From: Seriola aureovittata
Lineage: Eukaryota; Chordata; Actinopteri; Carangiformes; Carangidae
Length of the DNA: 64,000 nucleotides
NCBI RefSeq assembly: GCF_021018895.1
Contig: NC_079381.1
Span: 7,280,001-7,344,000, forward strand
Reading direction: 5' to 3'
In this document: in pieces, positions 12,463 to 25,588 of the stretch
Position numbering within the stretch: the stretch's first letter is position 1
Layout of the letters: the number at the start of each line of letters is the position of its first letter
Program-made: the position numbers and the translations under genes
The notes under the pieces: model-generated
What the model saw: the letters and a program-made list of their open reading frames with translations, nothing else
Told to the model about the DNA's origin: nothing
The model's database searches: none

Positions 12463-15267
12463 AGAGTTGCAGAGTAACCCACAGCGGTGGCCCCTGGAGG
12501 AGCAGTGGCTGCATTCAGAAGCGTGGGTATGACTCATCGCAGGGCTATAATGACCACAGATGGCCATTAGCGAGGTGTGAGGTGAACAGCATAGGCCCCG
12601 GGCCTCTTGCGCCGCAGAGGTGTACACCGCTCGGCTATGACAGGCTTAGACTTGATGTGCATCTAACGAGCCCCCTGGTAAATCGTGCTTGCATACGGAA
12701 CGTCTCCCTTCCTCACCTGCCCGAGAAATATTCTAACAACACGGTCGCTGCGGGCAGATTCCACATCACCAGTATCATTTACTAACCTGAAACGTGTAGA
12801 CTACATTTTTAAACTGATCCTCTGGCTTCTAACCAATTACAAATTAAATTTGTCACTGTACTCTTGCCTCTTAGTCAAAGTCTGGGTTTTGAGTGGGATA
12901 AGCACTTCTCTCCAGGGCACAGAGTAATCCTTAACTCCCAAATTTCCATCAAACTCACATACTTTTAGACATTTTTTAGTCAATTTGAATTTTTTTTTTC
13001 CCGTGTTTTTTTTATTTCCATGTCAAAATGTTAACAATTCTTTAGTTTCACATACAGAAGTTGACTGTAAACTGGTTAAAAAAAGAAAAAAAAGATCAAA
13101 TTCCATTACTAACAAGAAGAAATAGAAAGAGATGTTCTATTTTCTGTATCATAAAAGATGTTGTTTTCATGGATGGTGAAAATAATTGCCGGATTCTGCA
13201 GGGAAATCTAGTTTTGGGTGAACCTTTCAATCAATTTGCATGTATAATAATGACCCTTCTACTCGAACCTGGCTCTCGTTGGTCCCCCCCCCCGTATCCA
13301 CTGCTGTGCAAGGAGAGTCTCAATGTGCCACTCAGCTCGCTCACGGCCTCCGAGGCGCTCCTTTTCCCCAGGTGTATCCTGTGTAACAGTATGGCAGATG
13401 CTAAGCCCCTCTCCAGGGGAGTGGGTGCTCAGATCCTTCAAGGAGTTAGGGCCGAGTTTGCCGCTTTCCCTCTATCTTCTGCGGCCCCTCCCTCCCCCTC
13501 ACCTCTCCTCGTCTCCCTCTGTCTCCCATCTTCCTCTCTAAGCTTGTTTAGATTCCCTGCCACGTTCTGTCGTGGCTAAGCTGAATAAATCCCTGCATAT
13601 TTTCCCAAAAATTGCCTGATGGAAGCAGTGCTGGGAAATTTGGGCTTTATTTCTTTTAAAATGAGTTGTTGAGGGAGGAGAGGGGGAACCGATTTATAGT
13701 TGGATCAAAAGGAGCATTGGCATACTAATATGAGTTTTTTCATTTATACACTCTAACATAAAGCAGGTTCCACCTTCTACTGCACTTTATCTTAATATCT
13801 GTCCACCTGCTGTTGTCTGTATGTAAACCACAAATGACTGAAACATGAGTCTACTACTGACATTTTGTGTACACCCATATGGCCTCAATGAGAAAATAAC
13901 CTTCCACTGTGAATGCCGGTCTCCTGCCTGCCACATACTGGGTGAAACCATGTATTATTAATAGGGTACATTGCACTAAGCCTGGGACAGCCAGAAAGTG
14001 AAATGCTACACGTCCAGGCGGGAGCGGGGACACTGCTGTCCCACATGCTGCTGGTGGTGGTGTGCTCCTCTTCTTTTTTCTTTTTTTTTTTTTTCACTTT
14101 GTCAGGTTTTAGTTTGACACTTTTTCCAGTTTTGCTGGCGATTTCAACTGGGACCCAGTTACACACCCGTCCAGTAGAGAGAAGAGTTTGCAGGAGAGTT
14201 TACCTCATAGTATTCATTTTTTAAACAAACCCAAACTGGTCGGGGATTGTGCGTTTGCTTGACCGTGTGAACCTAATCTGAATGCATATGTAGATATTAC
14301 GTAAATATAAATGTAAAAAAAATGTCTATGTAAGCAGCTTAACACTGAGTACATTAAACTATTACACCCCAGGGGACAAAATATAAAGAGGTATGCATAC
14401 ACAGCAGGACGTAAGCTACAAAAGTGAAGATACAATCTATAATTTACATGCTACCACAATATACGACATGGTTCAGATGCCATGTCAACTTTTTTTTGTT
14501 TCTTACAAAATGTAGGCGGCAGAAGTGAATGGATAGCAGCCTCACTTCCCAGGAAGCTGTACTATTTACTGTGTATACTCCTGAACAAGTCCCTCACTCA
14601 AGAGCATTGCTGCTTTTAGAGCTATTCACCAGAAATAGAAGGCGACGGTTAAACTGGGCAGCACAGAGGTAGGAAGGTTCAACGACGTACTTTTAAAAAG
14701 TGAAGCAGCTCTGTAGGCAAAGAACAAGCTTGTCCATTCATTTTCTTTTGCCTAATTCCAGTTAGCTTTTGTCAATGTGCATACAAAGGCAATATTTCTC
14801 ATTTTCCGGTTCAGTTAAAAGTCAGTTTCATAACTTTCTCCATTAGTGTCTAACATGACAAAACCTAGTTTGCACCTCGCCAAGGATCAAACGCTTCTCA
14901 TCTGCCGCATCCTTTTTCCTAAAGCTGAAAACTTCTTCAAACAAAAGTGTTGCGAAGCAAGACTGTTCACAACTCTTCCTACTTTGAATTTTTCTACCCC
15001 GTCCTTTCTTGTTAGTCAAAACAACAAAGTCCGATTCCCCGAGAGACAGCTATAGGTTCTGGGCGTCCTTTGTGGTCCTTTATGGTGCATCAGGCCGGTG
15101 ATGGAGCGGCTTTACATGACTCAGCAGGTATCAGTCTCCAACTCCTCCACTCAGAGGGAGCTGGACACCAAGCAGACAGAAAGTGCAGAAGCCTGTGGCA
15201 GGGCTGGAGAAAATGGATCACATAAAAACAACACAGGCTGACTGTAAATGAGCATGAGAACAGACAG

Positions 15268-15332
15268 CGGGGAGTTGAAGGAGGAGGAGGGGAGGGAGGG
15301 AGGGAGGGAGGGAGGGAGGGAGGGTGGGGGGG
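15268..15332. repeat. (GGGA)n purine tract
   Basis: GAG triplets pass into about ten GGGA units and end in a G-run. The strand asymmetry allows triplex or G-quadruplex structures. Minus-strand Pro/Ser-rich frames here are repeat artefacts. Confidence 0.9.
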
Positions 15333-15754
15333 TGCACAGAATGGCGGCGGCTGGGTGAGGCAAGGAGCCAACAGGCCTCAGACCAGACGTGCCGATTCAA
15401 CATCTCCAATCGTTCACACCGCCTTGATCCACAGCGGGGGTATTATGGGATTCTTCAGGTTTTTTTTTTTCCCTCATTGACTCTCTCTGTGATTGACAGC
15501 TATCTACATTGATTGACACTTAGGGAACTAGCAGCGTGCTGAGAGGAGGGGGGCGCCAAGCTAATTGACTGTCTTCCAGCTGGTTGATGGCTGGCTCCGG
15601 AAGAAACGGCAGGCCCGCAGCCCGCCGCCATTTTTTCTCCCTGGATAGCCTGGAAATCATGAATCCTGCTGGAATATTTTGGCAGAGATGCATGGAACCG
15701 GCTCGTCGATTCTCACTTTGTCTTTTCCATAAACATGGGGGTGTGGATGTGAGT

Positions 15755-15781
15755 CACCATCACCACCACCACCACCACCAC
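15755..15781. repeat. (CAC)n trinucleotide repeat
   Basis: Roughly nine CAC/CAT triplets. They give a run of nine histidines in a 97-residue plus-strand frame that shows no other protein-like feature. Confidence 0.9.
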
Positions 15782-17800
15782 TCTGGATGTGGGGAGTTTT
15801 CTTTTGCCGTTATAAATACAGTCTCCACGCTCCAAAGGCAGAAATTAGAATTAGATGGAGCTGAGGGGCTCTACTAAATAAAGCATTTCGGTGGTTGAAT
15901 TATTGAACAAATAGAGATGTATACCTGCAGCAAAACAGCAGGGCCTGATGGTCTTTTTGAACACAGCAGCAGAATCAGTCATGTATTAAATTATGTGTTC
16001 CAATTATTTGCTCCAGTTTACTACATTGGACAAGGAGATTCTTTTTTTTTTTTTTTCTCTCCAACAATCACATGATTAGTAAATAATGGATATTACACAC
16101 AGAACACACGCATGCACTGGAAGTGAAGACACAATTCTTGGAGAACCCGACAAAACAGAAGAGACAGTTTCTGAGAACTCTGCTGTAGTCGGCCACAGTG
16201 CTGCGAGCCAAACAGGAAAAAAAAAAAAAAAAAAAGTGCATTGTCATGTATGATTTATCGCACATGATCATTTATCCGCCAAGTATAAAATCTTGCTTTA
16301 CCCGTATGATCTTCGATGATTAAGAGAGTAATAACTCAGTTCCCAGTTACTTCAAGCCAGTTGAATAGACACTGAATAGAAGCTGTGTGTTTAGCAATAG
16401 TTTAATTCAATAGTACAGCACAACAGTGACCGTAAAAATGTTACTGAATGTTCTATCAATACATTTCCAGCAAATATTGGAATAATAAAGGGTTTCAATG
16501 AAATAAATGCAGTGTCACGTTTAGTGTAAATTGTCACATGACCAGAGCTGTTTACTTCCTGGTTGCACCATGAGAAGGGAACGGCCGCATCAAAGCTCCC
16601 AAACAAAAGGTTGGTAAAGTTTGTTAACATAAACATAAGACAAAGTAGTTTGGCACACATCATCGTTAAGTTTTCTAGTAACGATTGGCAATTACTCAAC
16701 TTTGTTCTACCAAACATTCTACTTACTTTTAGTTTCACTCTGAGTCGAGATCCTGTATGTTGGACCTAGGTGACTGCCCAGATTGCCAACATTTCCTTTA
16801 TACCTCAAAATGAAAAAGATGCTTTCTTTCCTCCTACACATACGCCTATAGAGTTTAGCAAGATTTTATATTTGGTGGATGAATGATACATTTATAACGT
16901 GCAATAAATCATACATGACAATGCACATTTATTCCTGTAGAATTGTGATCACTGCATAGGAGAAATAGGATGAATATGTTAATTCAGTCTACCCATTCTC
17001 CCACCTGTCATAATTGTGACCGACCATAAAGCAAACATTTTCACCCACTACTGATGACACAGGATTTGGATATTTTCTTTTTTTTTCGGATTAAATAGGG
17101 TAACATTTGAGGAAGTGAATTTCCGATCATACTTTGGGACTCCCGTTACCTTTCTATTCTTTATGCAGAGCTCTAAAACAAACTTTCTGAGCCAGAGGAT
17201 AAGAGCAACAACGCAGCCTCAATATGTTTTTAAATATCCTCTTGAGTAATGCTGATAAACAATATCTGGTCCAAAGCTAATATCCATTTTAATTTGCAGT
17301 AGATACACAATGTCTACACTCAGGTCATCCTATTGATTTAATGTAAGCCGCCTCAATGGGAAAAATGGCATCTACTGAGCCCATGCGCGGAGGGTTGCAT
17401 TTGCAATAGATCTTGTAAGAAGACGCAGTCATTGTAATGTTTTTGTAGAATTCCACTATGGACTCTTCAAGACAAATTAAAACATTTGATTTTACTACGG
17501 CCGCAGAGGATAATCGTTAAGCTGAAGGCTCCGTGAACCGTAAAAGCATCCTAGTCAACTCTTATGCAAGCCACTTGTCACTGTAACTATCAAGCTGCAA
17601 GGCAGGAGGTCCTCTGCTAATGCACCGAGAACGCTTCTTTTGCAAAAAAGAAAGTGGCCAGCGTGGAATTTGGATGGGCCATCCAATTTTCTGCTTCAGT
17701 AAATGTCTGTGGGTGGTAGCTGTACGTATGGAGGGCCATACTTTGGCGGTAACACACAGAGGCTTCAGACAGGAGTCAGCAAAGAAAGGAATTAAATAAC

Positions 17801-17802
<2 letters not shown>

Positions 17803-17851
<49 letters not shown>

Positions 17852-17872
17852 TAGATAGATAGATAGATAGAT
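17803..17872. repeat. Compound (AG)n-(GATA)n microsatellite
   Basis: About 45 bp of AG followed by roughly six GATA units. Such compound tracts are usually length-polymorphic in fish. Confidence 0.95.
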
Positions 17873-20220
17873 ATGAAGGTAGGTAGTCTGACTTATACCA
17901 TGATGCTGTGGGCTTATATAAAGAGAGGGTGCTGCGTGTAGTGTTGCTCCACAGCTCTGGCTCAAGCCTTGGCATTGACAAGCTGTCCACATCTCACTGT
18001 AATTTAGAGACCTTACCCCAGAGAGCAGGTCTGAGTTATAACATTTCTCTCTACCCACTCTTCTTCCTCTCTTGCTCCTTCCTTTTCCCTTCACCCATCT
18101 CCCCACCGTCTCCATCTTACTTTCTTTTTCCAATCTGATCTTGTTTGTCCCCTGGAGGTAGGACTCGGGTCTCGGTTTCATAGTCATAGGCCGTCGCTCC
18201 CACTGATAATAATAACAACACTGCACTCAGCAGGTTGCAGAAGGGCATCCATCTGCACAGGAAGATCATGCATGGAGATGTCGTATACTGACATGGATGC
18301 TGATAATTATCTGGGACAGGTTGGAGACTGACTTTCTGGGTCAACTTTGACTCACCAGTTGTGGGTACGTACAGTTTACCTGCACAATTAGGGATTATAA
18401 CCAACATTTTGGGCATTTCGCTGCTTATTTCTTGCCTGATCAGACTCTGTTGTAGCAATGTCTCTGAGGCAAGTTGCAATAAACCAGAATTGTCCTTCAT
18501 TCTCCCCTTCCCGCCTCCATATCAGTAGCTTCTTACTTTTCCAATAACCCAACTTAATACCAACATCCCATTTGGACTGTTTACAAAGGTCACCATGACC
18601 GCTGCTGTTACCGTCTTTGGTTGTGATATGGGTTCCTTTGGCCCCATCAACAGCTATTTGGTGCCACTCTCTAAAACTAAGGTTACCTAACCCTAACCCA
18701 ACCCTAAACCTAACAACATCAGTCAACATGAAAAGGTCTTCCTGCTTTTGGGGGATTAAGTGGCTTTCTTATGCAGATTCAATGAAATATTGATTGAATT
18801 TTCTCTAACGATCTTTGCATCTTCTTGACATTATATCCCACAAGATGGTACTGCAGCTAATTTTGACAAGTAAATTGGAATGAAAAGTTCTTTGATGCGG
18901 GACTGCAGGCGTTAGTAACTGTAAAAGCTTTTTCTCCCATTTTCTTCACAACCAAATCTATCCTGAGTGGTGTGAACCTTCCTTATAAAAGCATAAGCAG
19001 CCTGCAGTCCTTGATCAGGTGTCCCACAAGACCGGTGAGAAGTTAGTTTTCTTTACACATGACTGAGAAACAATTACAGTAAATGAAAATGGACATCCCT
19101 CTGGATGCTGAAAAGCCAGTTTATCAAAACTCTAATTTTGTACCAGCAAATTACAATGTAAATTTGTCCCCGCTTTCAAAACAGATGTCTGTGATCAGCT
19201 TAACAAGAATTCAAACAAATGCTATAGTGTTCAAAGTAGGCAAGGTAAGAATTCCACAGAGGTTCCATGTGCCTCTTCACTGTTGACATTTCCATCTGAC
19301 TGTGAGAAATTAAGACCGTCCACTTTAGATGCTAATTTAACGGCTTAGCACATGATTTCCTTTTCTCAGTAAAGCTTTACTCCCGCCATAAAGCTGTCGC
19401 GCTGGCTTCACATCCCGCTTCCTCCCAAGCACGAGGTACAGAGGTACACAGCGGCCCTCTTCCCCCACCAAGAGGAACAACAACCTTCATTATGTTCAGT
19501 TTTAATCACTTAATCCGTGCTTTAATACAGAAGTAAACAAATAAAAGCACATCTAAGTAAATGAACAGTTGGAGTCATTCTGTAATAGCTCGTAAATCTT
19601 TCAGAGGTCGTAATGAGCTCCTTTCTCCTCTGGGCTCAGCAGCAAGAAATCAGCACTTCACACACGAGTGAGAGGCGGCGTGCAGGCAAACTCCCATTCT
19701 AAATGTGTAGCATTGAGAGACTTGGGGGAAGATTGGATTGTTTGTTTGGGGGAAGTTGTGTTAATCCGTAAGAGCATCCCACACTCCGCCTCGATCCACA
19801 ATGAACATCTTGAGAAAACGGGTCCTGGTAAATATAGATTTATATTGCCGAGCAGTTGAGATGTTACGCGTTTTATTTACTCGACTGTCTCATTTATTGA
19901 TAAATGCAATGTCATATTGTATTTAATGGGTTACCTCAGCCTGAAAACATGGAGGGGGTGGGTGAGTGGGTGGGCGGGGTCACATATCTAATGCAGTGAG
20001 ACGTCATGATTGTGTGCTTTAATATGCACGTGGATTTCCATTTAAACATCAAATACCTAACAATAAGATGAGATGACCACCCCCCCCTCCCCCCTGTATC
20101 TAGGCAACAAGAACACCACATTACATTTTCCTTCCTCTCTTTCCTTCTGTCTCTGACTCGTTTTCTCTTTCGCTGCAGGGAACACCTCATCTTACTTTTA
20201 AAATTAAAGGCTTGCGTAGA

Positions 20221-20244
20221 TTTTTTTTTTTTTTTTTTTTTTTT
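20221..20244. repeat. Poly-T tract (T24)
   Basis: A 24-base T homopolymer. No recognisable retroposon body adjoins it on either side. Confidence 0.9.
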
Positions 20245-21912
20245 CTGTGGAAATTTGTACTGATCCATCCCCTTTAAGCACATAACTGTACCGGCGGATT
20301 CCTGGTGCATCATCCACTGAGCTGTGACTGTGTTTTATGGCTCTCCTTGAGGAGTGATGAAATGTTTACCAGTGGGTGAGGAGCAAGCAGGGCAAGAGAG
20401 GGAGGGAGGGGGGTTGATGTGTGGGAGGACTAGCTCTGTTCTACTACAGGAAGGATGGCGAGGGAGGAGGAAGGGGATGAGATATAGGTGGAGTTTGATG
20501 TCATCGAGGCACAACCCCCACCAAGATAAATAATGGGTGCAAAGTTAGTTAGAACAGTGTGTTTTTTTCTTCATGTGTATGTGTGTGTGTGTGTCTGCGT
20601 CGCAAATATCTACACTCGTCCTCTTTCTGTGTCATTGGACTGCTTCCGTTTTCTGCCCACCAGTCTTCAATTTGCAATCATTTCTGAGCATCAGACTTAC
20701 ATAACCTTCATTTACCCAGTGATGTCTGGCATTCAGTGCTGATGCTTTGAAATCGAGTTGCCAGAGAAACAGAGCTGGATTTTTTTACTGCTGGAGGGAA
20801 AAAAAAAAGACAGCTTTGAGAAATAATAGTTTTTAAAGGCACAAAGGACCATTAATTGTTCCTGGTATTGTAATTAATTTCTCAGTAGCCCATTATAAGT
20901 AGTTATCAGTTATTTGCAATTAATTTCTTGATTGGGATGTAACACGTCAGCCTTGAATACACATGTGATAAAATAATTTCATGTGATTTATACTCCTCCG
21001 CTTTCAACTTAGAAAGATGTAATTTATTTCTTTTAATTAGCCGGTGATGATAGGAGACATGCATTTTCCAGTTAATCTCTTTCTCAAAATCTCTTTACCG
21101 ATGTATTATTTTTTTATTTCCCCCATCTTTTTTTTTTTTGTCAATTATAAACAAGCTTGTTGGATTAACTTGTACAAAAGCCCCTGGTGCATTATGTATT
21201 TCTGCTCTTCATTTAATTTCCTTGCTTTACTCTGCTGCAGAAGCTTGTAATAGTTCAATTTGATGCATTGGTGGAGTTGCTATGTTCAGAGATTAAAGAG
21301 TCCATTTGTCTTTTTTTTTTTTTTTTTTTACATTGCTACTGCAGCCCTCTGGTGTGCACATCAAAGTGTTAAGTGACAGTATACAGTATCTGTTGCAATA
21401 AAATGACAGCATTGAGGATGTTATGAAACAGACCCACACACACCACGCTATTTTAGGCACTGGTTGCTGAATGCAGGTAAATACAGGTAGTCTCCAACAA
21501 GTGCAAAAAAAAAAGAAAAAGAAAAAGAAAAAACATCCACATTTTTTTTAAGAGCTTCCTCCTGTAAAAAAAAAAATTGGGAAATTGTGGGACTACATCT
21601 AGCGGCTGTAGTAATTATGAAGGAGGAAGTCGTTGTCATGGTCTCAGCCTGGAGGCTCCAGGGTTTTGGTTTTTTGGACTTTCTTGGTTTGGTTTTCTGG
21701 GTTTTGGGTTTCTGGTTTGGATATTTCTAGTGTCTAGTTTAGTCTTCCCTGTCTTGTGCTCTGTTTCCCCCGTGCACTTCCTGTTTTATTTTGATAGTCA
21801 TGTCACCCCAGTGTCTGAGTTCTAGTTTTGCTTCCTTTGGTTAATCATCCCTGATGTGTCCCACCTGTGTCTGCTTCCCCACCTGTTCTCCATTGTTAAT
21901 CAGTTCCGTTCC

Positions 21913-21921
21913 TTTAAAAAG
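21913..21921 (+). promoter_or_regulatory. TATA-like box within the solo LTR
   Basis: TTTAAAAAG, about 100 bp upstream of the AATAAA signal inside the LTR. Its position suits an LTR promoter, but use is inferred. Confidence 0.45.
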
Positions 21922-22016
21922 CCCTTGCTCTGTCTTGTCTTTGTGGGATCGTTGTTGGTTGTGAGGTTTGGTGTGTGTTTTGTCGACTCATGTTTGGACT
22001 TTGGTTTGTTTGAATG

Positions 22017-22022
22017 AATAAA
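22017..22022 (+). terminator. Poly(A) signal within the solo LTR
   Basis: AATAAA, 70 bp before the LTR 3' end and followed by a T/G-rich stretch. This is the expected arrangement near the R-U5 junction. Confidence 0.5.
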
Positions 22023-22137
22023 TTCTTTGACTCTGGTTTATCCTCTGCATCTGAGTCTCTCACCTTCACCCCTGCCTCATCAGACCGTGACAGTCGTGTG
22101 ATGTAGTTCATAGAGCCACAAAGTTCATGCTACTCTG

Positions 22138-22190
22138 TATGTTATGATTTAGCACTATATAAATGAAATGGAATTGAACTGAATTGAAAT
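22138..22190 (+). mobile_element. LINE/SINE 3'-tail-like fragment
   Basis: The text ATGATTTAGCACTATATAAA followed by imperfect GAATTGAA units is very like the 3' end of abundant fish non-LTR elements, which end in a 'GCGCTATATAAATAAA' motif and a short tandem tail. Only the tail is visible. It starts about 40 bp after the solo LTR. Confidence 0.5.
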
Positions 22191-22267
22191 CAGGATGCTA
22201 ACACAGGTCTCCCACACAGGGGATCGCTGCCAATGTGAAACCAATAATCAACGTTTTCTTTCATCCT

Positions 22268-22365
22268 TGACGGTTTCACAACCTTAACCATATTTATCAT
22301 TGTAACCATAACAACAAAGTTCATCTAACCTTGTGGAAGTACCCAAATTATGACCTTTTACTAAA
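22268..22365 (-). repeat. Dispersed repeat, copy 1 (probable SINE body)
   Basis: The phrase CACAACCTTAACCA, followed by a run resembling TAACCATAACAACAAAGTT, recurs at 41858-42040. The distal part of that second copy recurs at 59950-60052, next to a tRNA-like head on the minus strand. I therefore read this as a diverged SINE body in reverse orientation. Confidence 0.4.
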
Positions 22366-23255
22366 CTACAAAGTATTTGCGGTGCGTAAGCCAAATCAAA
22401 CCGTGACCGTTCCACTTCCTTCCACTACCATCAGACACCTGCCACTGGTACGATGCTGTGGTTTGTATCTTCTTCACCACCTCGTTTCTAACTTCGTCTG
22501 TCTGCCTCTCTGTGCTGCGGAGGTAGTAAACAGTGAGAATAATATAGTGGTTCTTCCTGAATATAGCAATGAACCTCAGGATAGATGTGCCATAAAAACC
22601 AAAACAACAATCAAAAAAAAAATTCACTATCCTTGCAGAGTTTGGTGATAACACTGCAAGCAAACCCTGCATTAGCATTAACTATGTGAACACATGCCTA
22701 AGATTATCTTTACCTGTACTTAGTTTTTCTTCTTCATCCCCAGAAAAGCAGTAAGGCGGCGCAGGAAGTTGGCTAGAGTGGGAGATGAGACACTGACTCT
22801 AGCTGATAGTTTCACATGATGGATGCGGCTCACAGGTGACGGTTCATGCTGACACCCCCAATGACAAAGCCATGCTTTATAGTGGCCGACAGACTACTAC
22901 CTGCAGCCCGGCCTCTCCGCGGATGAGGCTTGATATCCTCTGCAGTGTAAAAATCACTTGTGGCCACATGCCAGCGATTCCGTGCAGTGATGCTATTGAC
23001 AAGTACCATGTAGAGGTAAAGTGGAGTGATTTCTAAAAATGTCTCATATCCAGCCGGAGCCATCCCATGGTTTGATTCCATCTATGTTGTAGTAATAGTG
23101 TGCCTGGTGGGCAGACTTGCAGGGAAGAATTACTAGGCCAGTTGTTAATTATAACTATGCTGCACTGCATAAGTGCATATTTGGGCAACTTTGTGCTTGA
23201 AGCGTGTGTGTTTGTGTGAGTAAAGGCGAGGGTGTGTTTGTGAATATATACTGTG

Positions 23256-23290
<35 letters not shown>
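23256..23290. repeat. Compound (TA)n-(AG)n microsatellite
   Basis: About 16 bp of TA followed by 20 bp of AG, flanked by TG-rich sequence on the left. Confidence 0.9.
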
Positions 23291-23291
<1 letters not shown>

Positions 23292-25502
23292 TTTTGTGCT
23301 TGCTGTGCACCTCATGTCTGTGTGTAAACATTATCGTGGTGCACATTAAAAATGGCTTCTCATCAGGTTTCCCAGGAGCTGGTATAAGCACCAGCATGTT
23401 ATGACACAGGGAACAGAAACAGAAAGAGTCTCAGAAATTAAAATACACTTAAAGACATCTTGCGTATGGGAAATATAAGAAGCAGCTTCCTGTTCAATCT
23501 TGCCTTTTGTAGGTTCATTCCATGACCTTATTTTTCCCTCTGAAAACTTCCTTTCAAGAGGAGAAACCTTCAGGGGAGAAAACAAAACGTCAACACCTTG
23601 TTGTCTATTTCTCTGTTGTTTGACTTTTTTTTTTTCTTTGTTTTGTGTGAACCATACTCTCTGGCAAACTGAGACTTAGAGGGCATGAGAAGAACTGAGT
23701 AAAGAAGATAAGCTAAGACTCCCCTTTAAGTACCTCTCCACCTATTAAGATGGAGATTATAGCTTCAAAGCTAATTGTTTTTTTTTTCTCCTTCTTTCTT
23801 ATTCTCTTCCTGGAGAATGTGCAGGAAATCAAGAAGTATGACCCTTTCTTTTCAATTTCCCTTCCTAATAAATTCCTCCGCTTTTATCCCTTGTCCTAAT
23901 ATAACGGCAAATTAAAATTCATTGAATTTCAACATGTTCATTAGGCTCTGAAGGTGAGCTCTCTGTGAGAGGATGTGGTGCTGCAGAGGTACTTGCCTTC
24001 CTCTGTGTAAGTGAATGACAAATAGGCTAGAGATAGAGTGTCAGAAGTGAATGCAGAGCAAGTGGTGAAGAGCTGGTGGCAGGATTCCCATTTGCTGAAG
24101 GATTTTCACTTAATGCACAGTATTCTGTTTGAGCAGTATTGTTGTTGTTGTGTATGCTCATGAGCATGCATTGCAAAAACACGATCGACAAGCAGTCACC
24201 GGCGTGCAGCTCCATTTGTACTCTACTAGCCACATGCATGAAGACACGGGAGCAGATACTTACTTATTTAACATGACCACAGACAGTTCAGCACATAATG
24301 ATGAAAAATGGCACTGGTAGCTGTTGAGAATTCATGTGCAGTGCAAACAATGGTGTCAGTAACCCTGACTTTCTCACAGAGACAGCCTGCCAGCAAATAG
24401 TCACAGGGGGGTCCTCAGGGGGAAACTAAATGCCAGACTGTGAAAACCTTTTTCTGTGAGAAAACATCATGAAATCATCAAACAGTATGAGTTGCAGAAC
24501 TGTAAGCAAAACCGAATCTCTTTGATAAAACACCATCAGACTAATAAATGGGGTATGGCCAGATTGTCATATGTTGTTATTGTGTGCAATGCTTGTCCAT
24601 GCATCATCACAAGCTATTGCTTCTGTGTATTTGTCCTTTTGAGGTTTGCTTTTTAGCCTCATACCAGACAGGAACAAGTGTGTTTGCAAAACAAAATTGG
24701 ATCTGAAGACCATTTATTAAAATACTGGAGTACCTTAATTGGGTTTTATATAGAAGTGAGTTTTCCTGGGTTTGCAGTATAAGAGGTCTGAAGATCTCTG
24801 TCTCTGATAAGATCCTCACTGTCTACTATCTACTAAATTTACGAGTAGGAATGAAAGGAAAGACCAGAAAAAAAATGTTACCTCACACTTTCAGACCTGT
24901 ATATGTTGCCAAGGAGATAGCCTTACTCTGACTGGATGGGAAGAATAATGTATTCTGTATTACTGCAGCCATCAGTGAGGTTATGTCTAAGTAGAGTCAT
25001 TACTGCAAAAATACTTTGCTATTACTAAAACTCCAGAGGTGGAATGCAGAGTAAAAAAATCGGTTTCATTCCAACAGATTTGGTGAAGCAGGTGACAAGT
25101 ACCCATACATTAATATAAATGCTTTTTGAATGTGATTATTAGTACATTTTCATGCAAGTAACACTTGATAAAATTCAAATACATCAATGTAAATGTAAAG
25201 TAAGCCTCTCTTTTGGCAGAAAAGTACCCTTAAGTGCGCTAAAGACACCCTGGTGGATTTATATTAAATTTAACACTTATGATATGAATTAAGTATGTTG
25301 GATTCCCAGTGGACTATCACATCTAGGCCATAATACATCTAAGCAGGGTCATTAATTCCCTCCTGAAAGCTTTTCACCTTCTTGTTTTGGGCTGAGGGAG
25401 AGACAATGACAGAGAGCAAGAGGGAGATAGAGAGGGACGGACAGAGAAAACAACATAGTTCATCAGGTCTTGGCCTACTGTGAAGTGAACGAGGGGCGTG
25501 CA

Positions 25503-25507
<5 letters not shown>

Positions 25508-25541
<34 letters not shown>

Positions 25542-25588
25542 TAAGTGTGAAGGTTGGGTGCATGTGAATGTGTGTGTGTGTGTGTGTA
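25508..25588. repeat. Two neighbouring (TG)n tracts
   Basis: TG tracts at 25508-25542 and 25569-25588 are separated by about 26 bp. CA-rich DNA follows at about 25718-25735, again on the same strand. Confidence 0.9.

Larger units (their letters stand above)
8000..21633. other. Non-coding DNA with scattered simple repeats
   Basis: I see no host exon. Simple sequence includes CCACCC units near 8740-8763, a TG tract at 12235-12276, CGG-type triplets at 12422-12462, GGGA repeats at 15280-15325, CAC triplets at 15755-15781, an AG/GATA compound repeat at 17803-17872, T24 at 20221-20244 and AAAAAG units near 21507-21530. Short imperfect CCTAA repeats occur at 18686-18714. AT-rich complex sequence with AATTA cores at about 20826-20950 is a weak enhancer candidate. 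Confidence 0.65.
21634..22092 (+). mobile_element. Solo LTR of an LTR retrotransposon (probably Ty3/Gypsy-like)
   Basis: The unit begins TGTCATGGTCT and ends AGACCGTGACA. These are an imperfect inverted repeat with one mismatch and carry the TG...CA ends of an LTR. GTCGT lies directly on both sides (21629-21633 and 22093-22097), a 5-bp target duplication typical of retroviral-type integrases. Inside are a TATA-like TTTAAAAAG at 21913-21921 and an AATAAA poly(A) signal at 22017-22022, in the right order for a U3-R-U5 structure. No gag or pol sequence is nearby. The likely history is insertion followed by LTR-LTR recombination. The sequence resembles a common fish LTR I recognise from memory. 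The family name is not determined. Confidence 0.75.

Noticed and set aside
15268..15332. Regularly spaced short repeats that could suggest a CRISPR-like array
   Set aside because: This is a pure GGGA microsatellite with no spacers, in a vertebrate genome.
15584..15877. 97-codon frame containing nine histidines
   Set aside because: The histidines come from a CAC triplet repeat, with no protein-like sequence around them.
18686..18714. CCCTAA-like repeats resembling vertebrate telomere sequence
   Set aside because: Only a few imperfect units. Similar text occurs in ordinary fish repeats with 'ACCTTAACC' phrases, so an interstitial telomere is not supported.
25030..25250. Possible fragment of a fish repeat with 'AAGTACC...AGTACATTTT' phrases
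   Set aside because: Similarity by eye is too weak and patchy to separate from AT-rich background.
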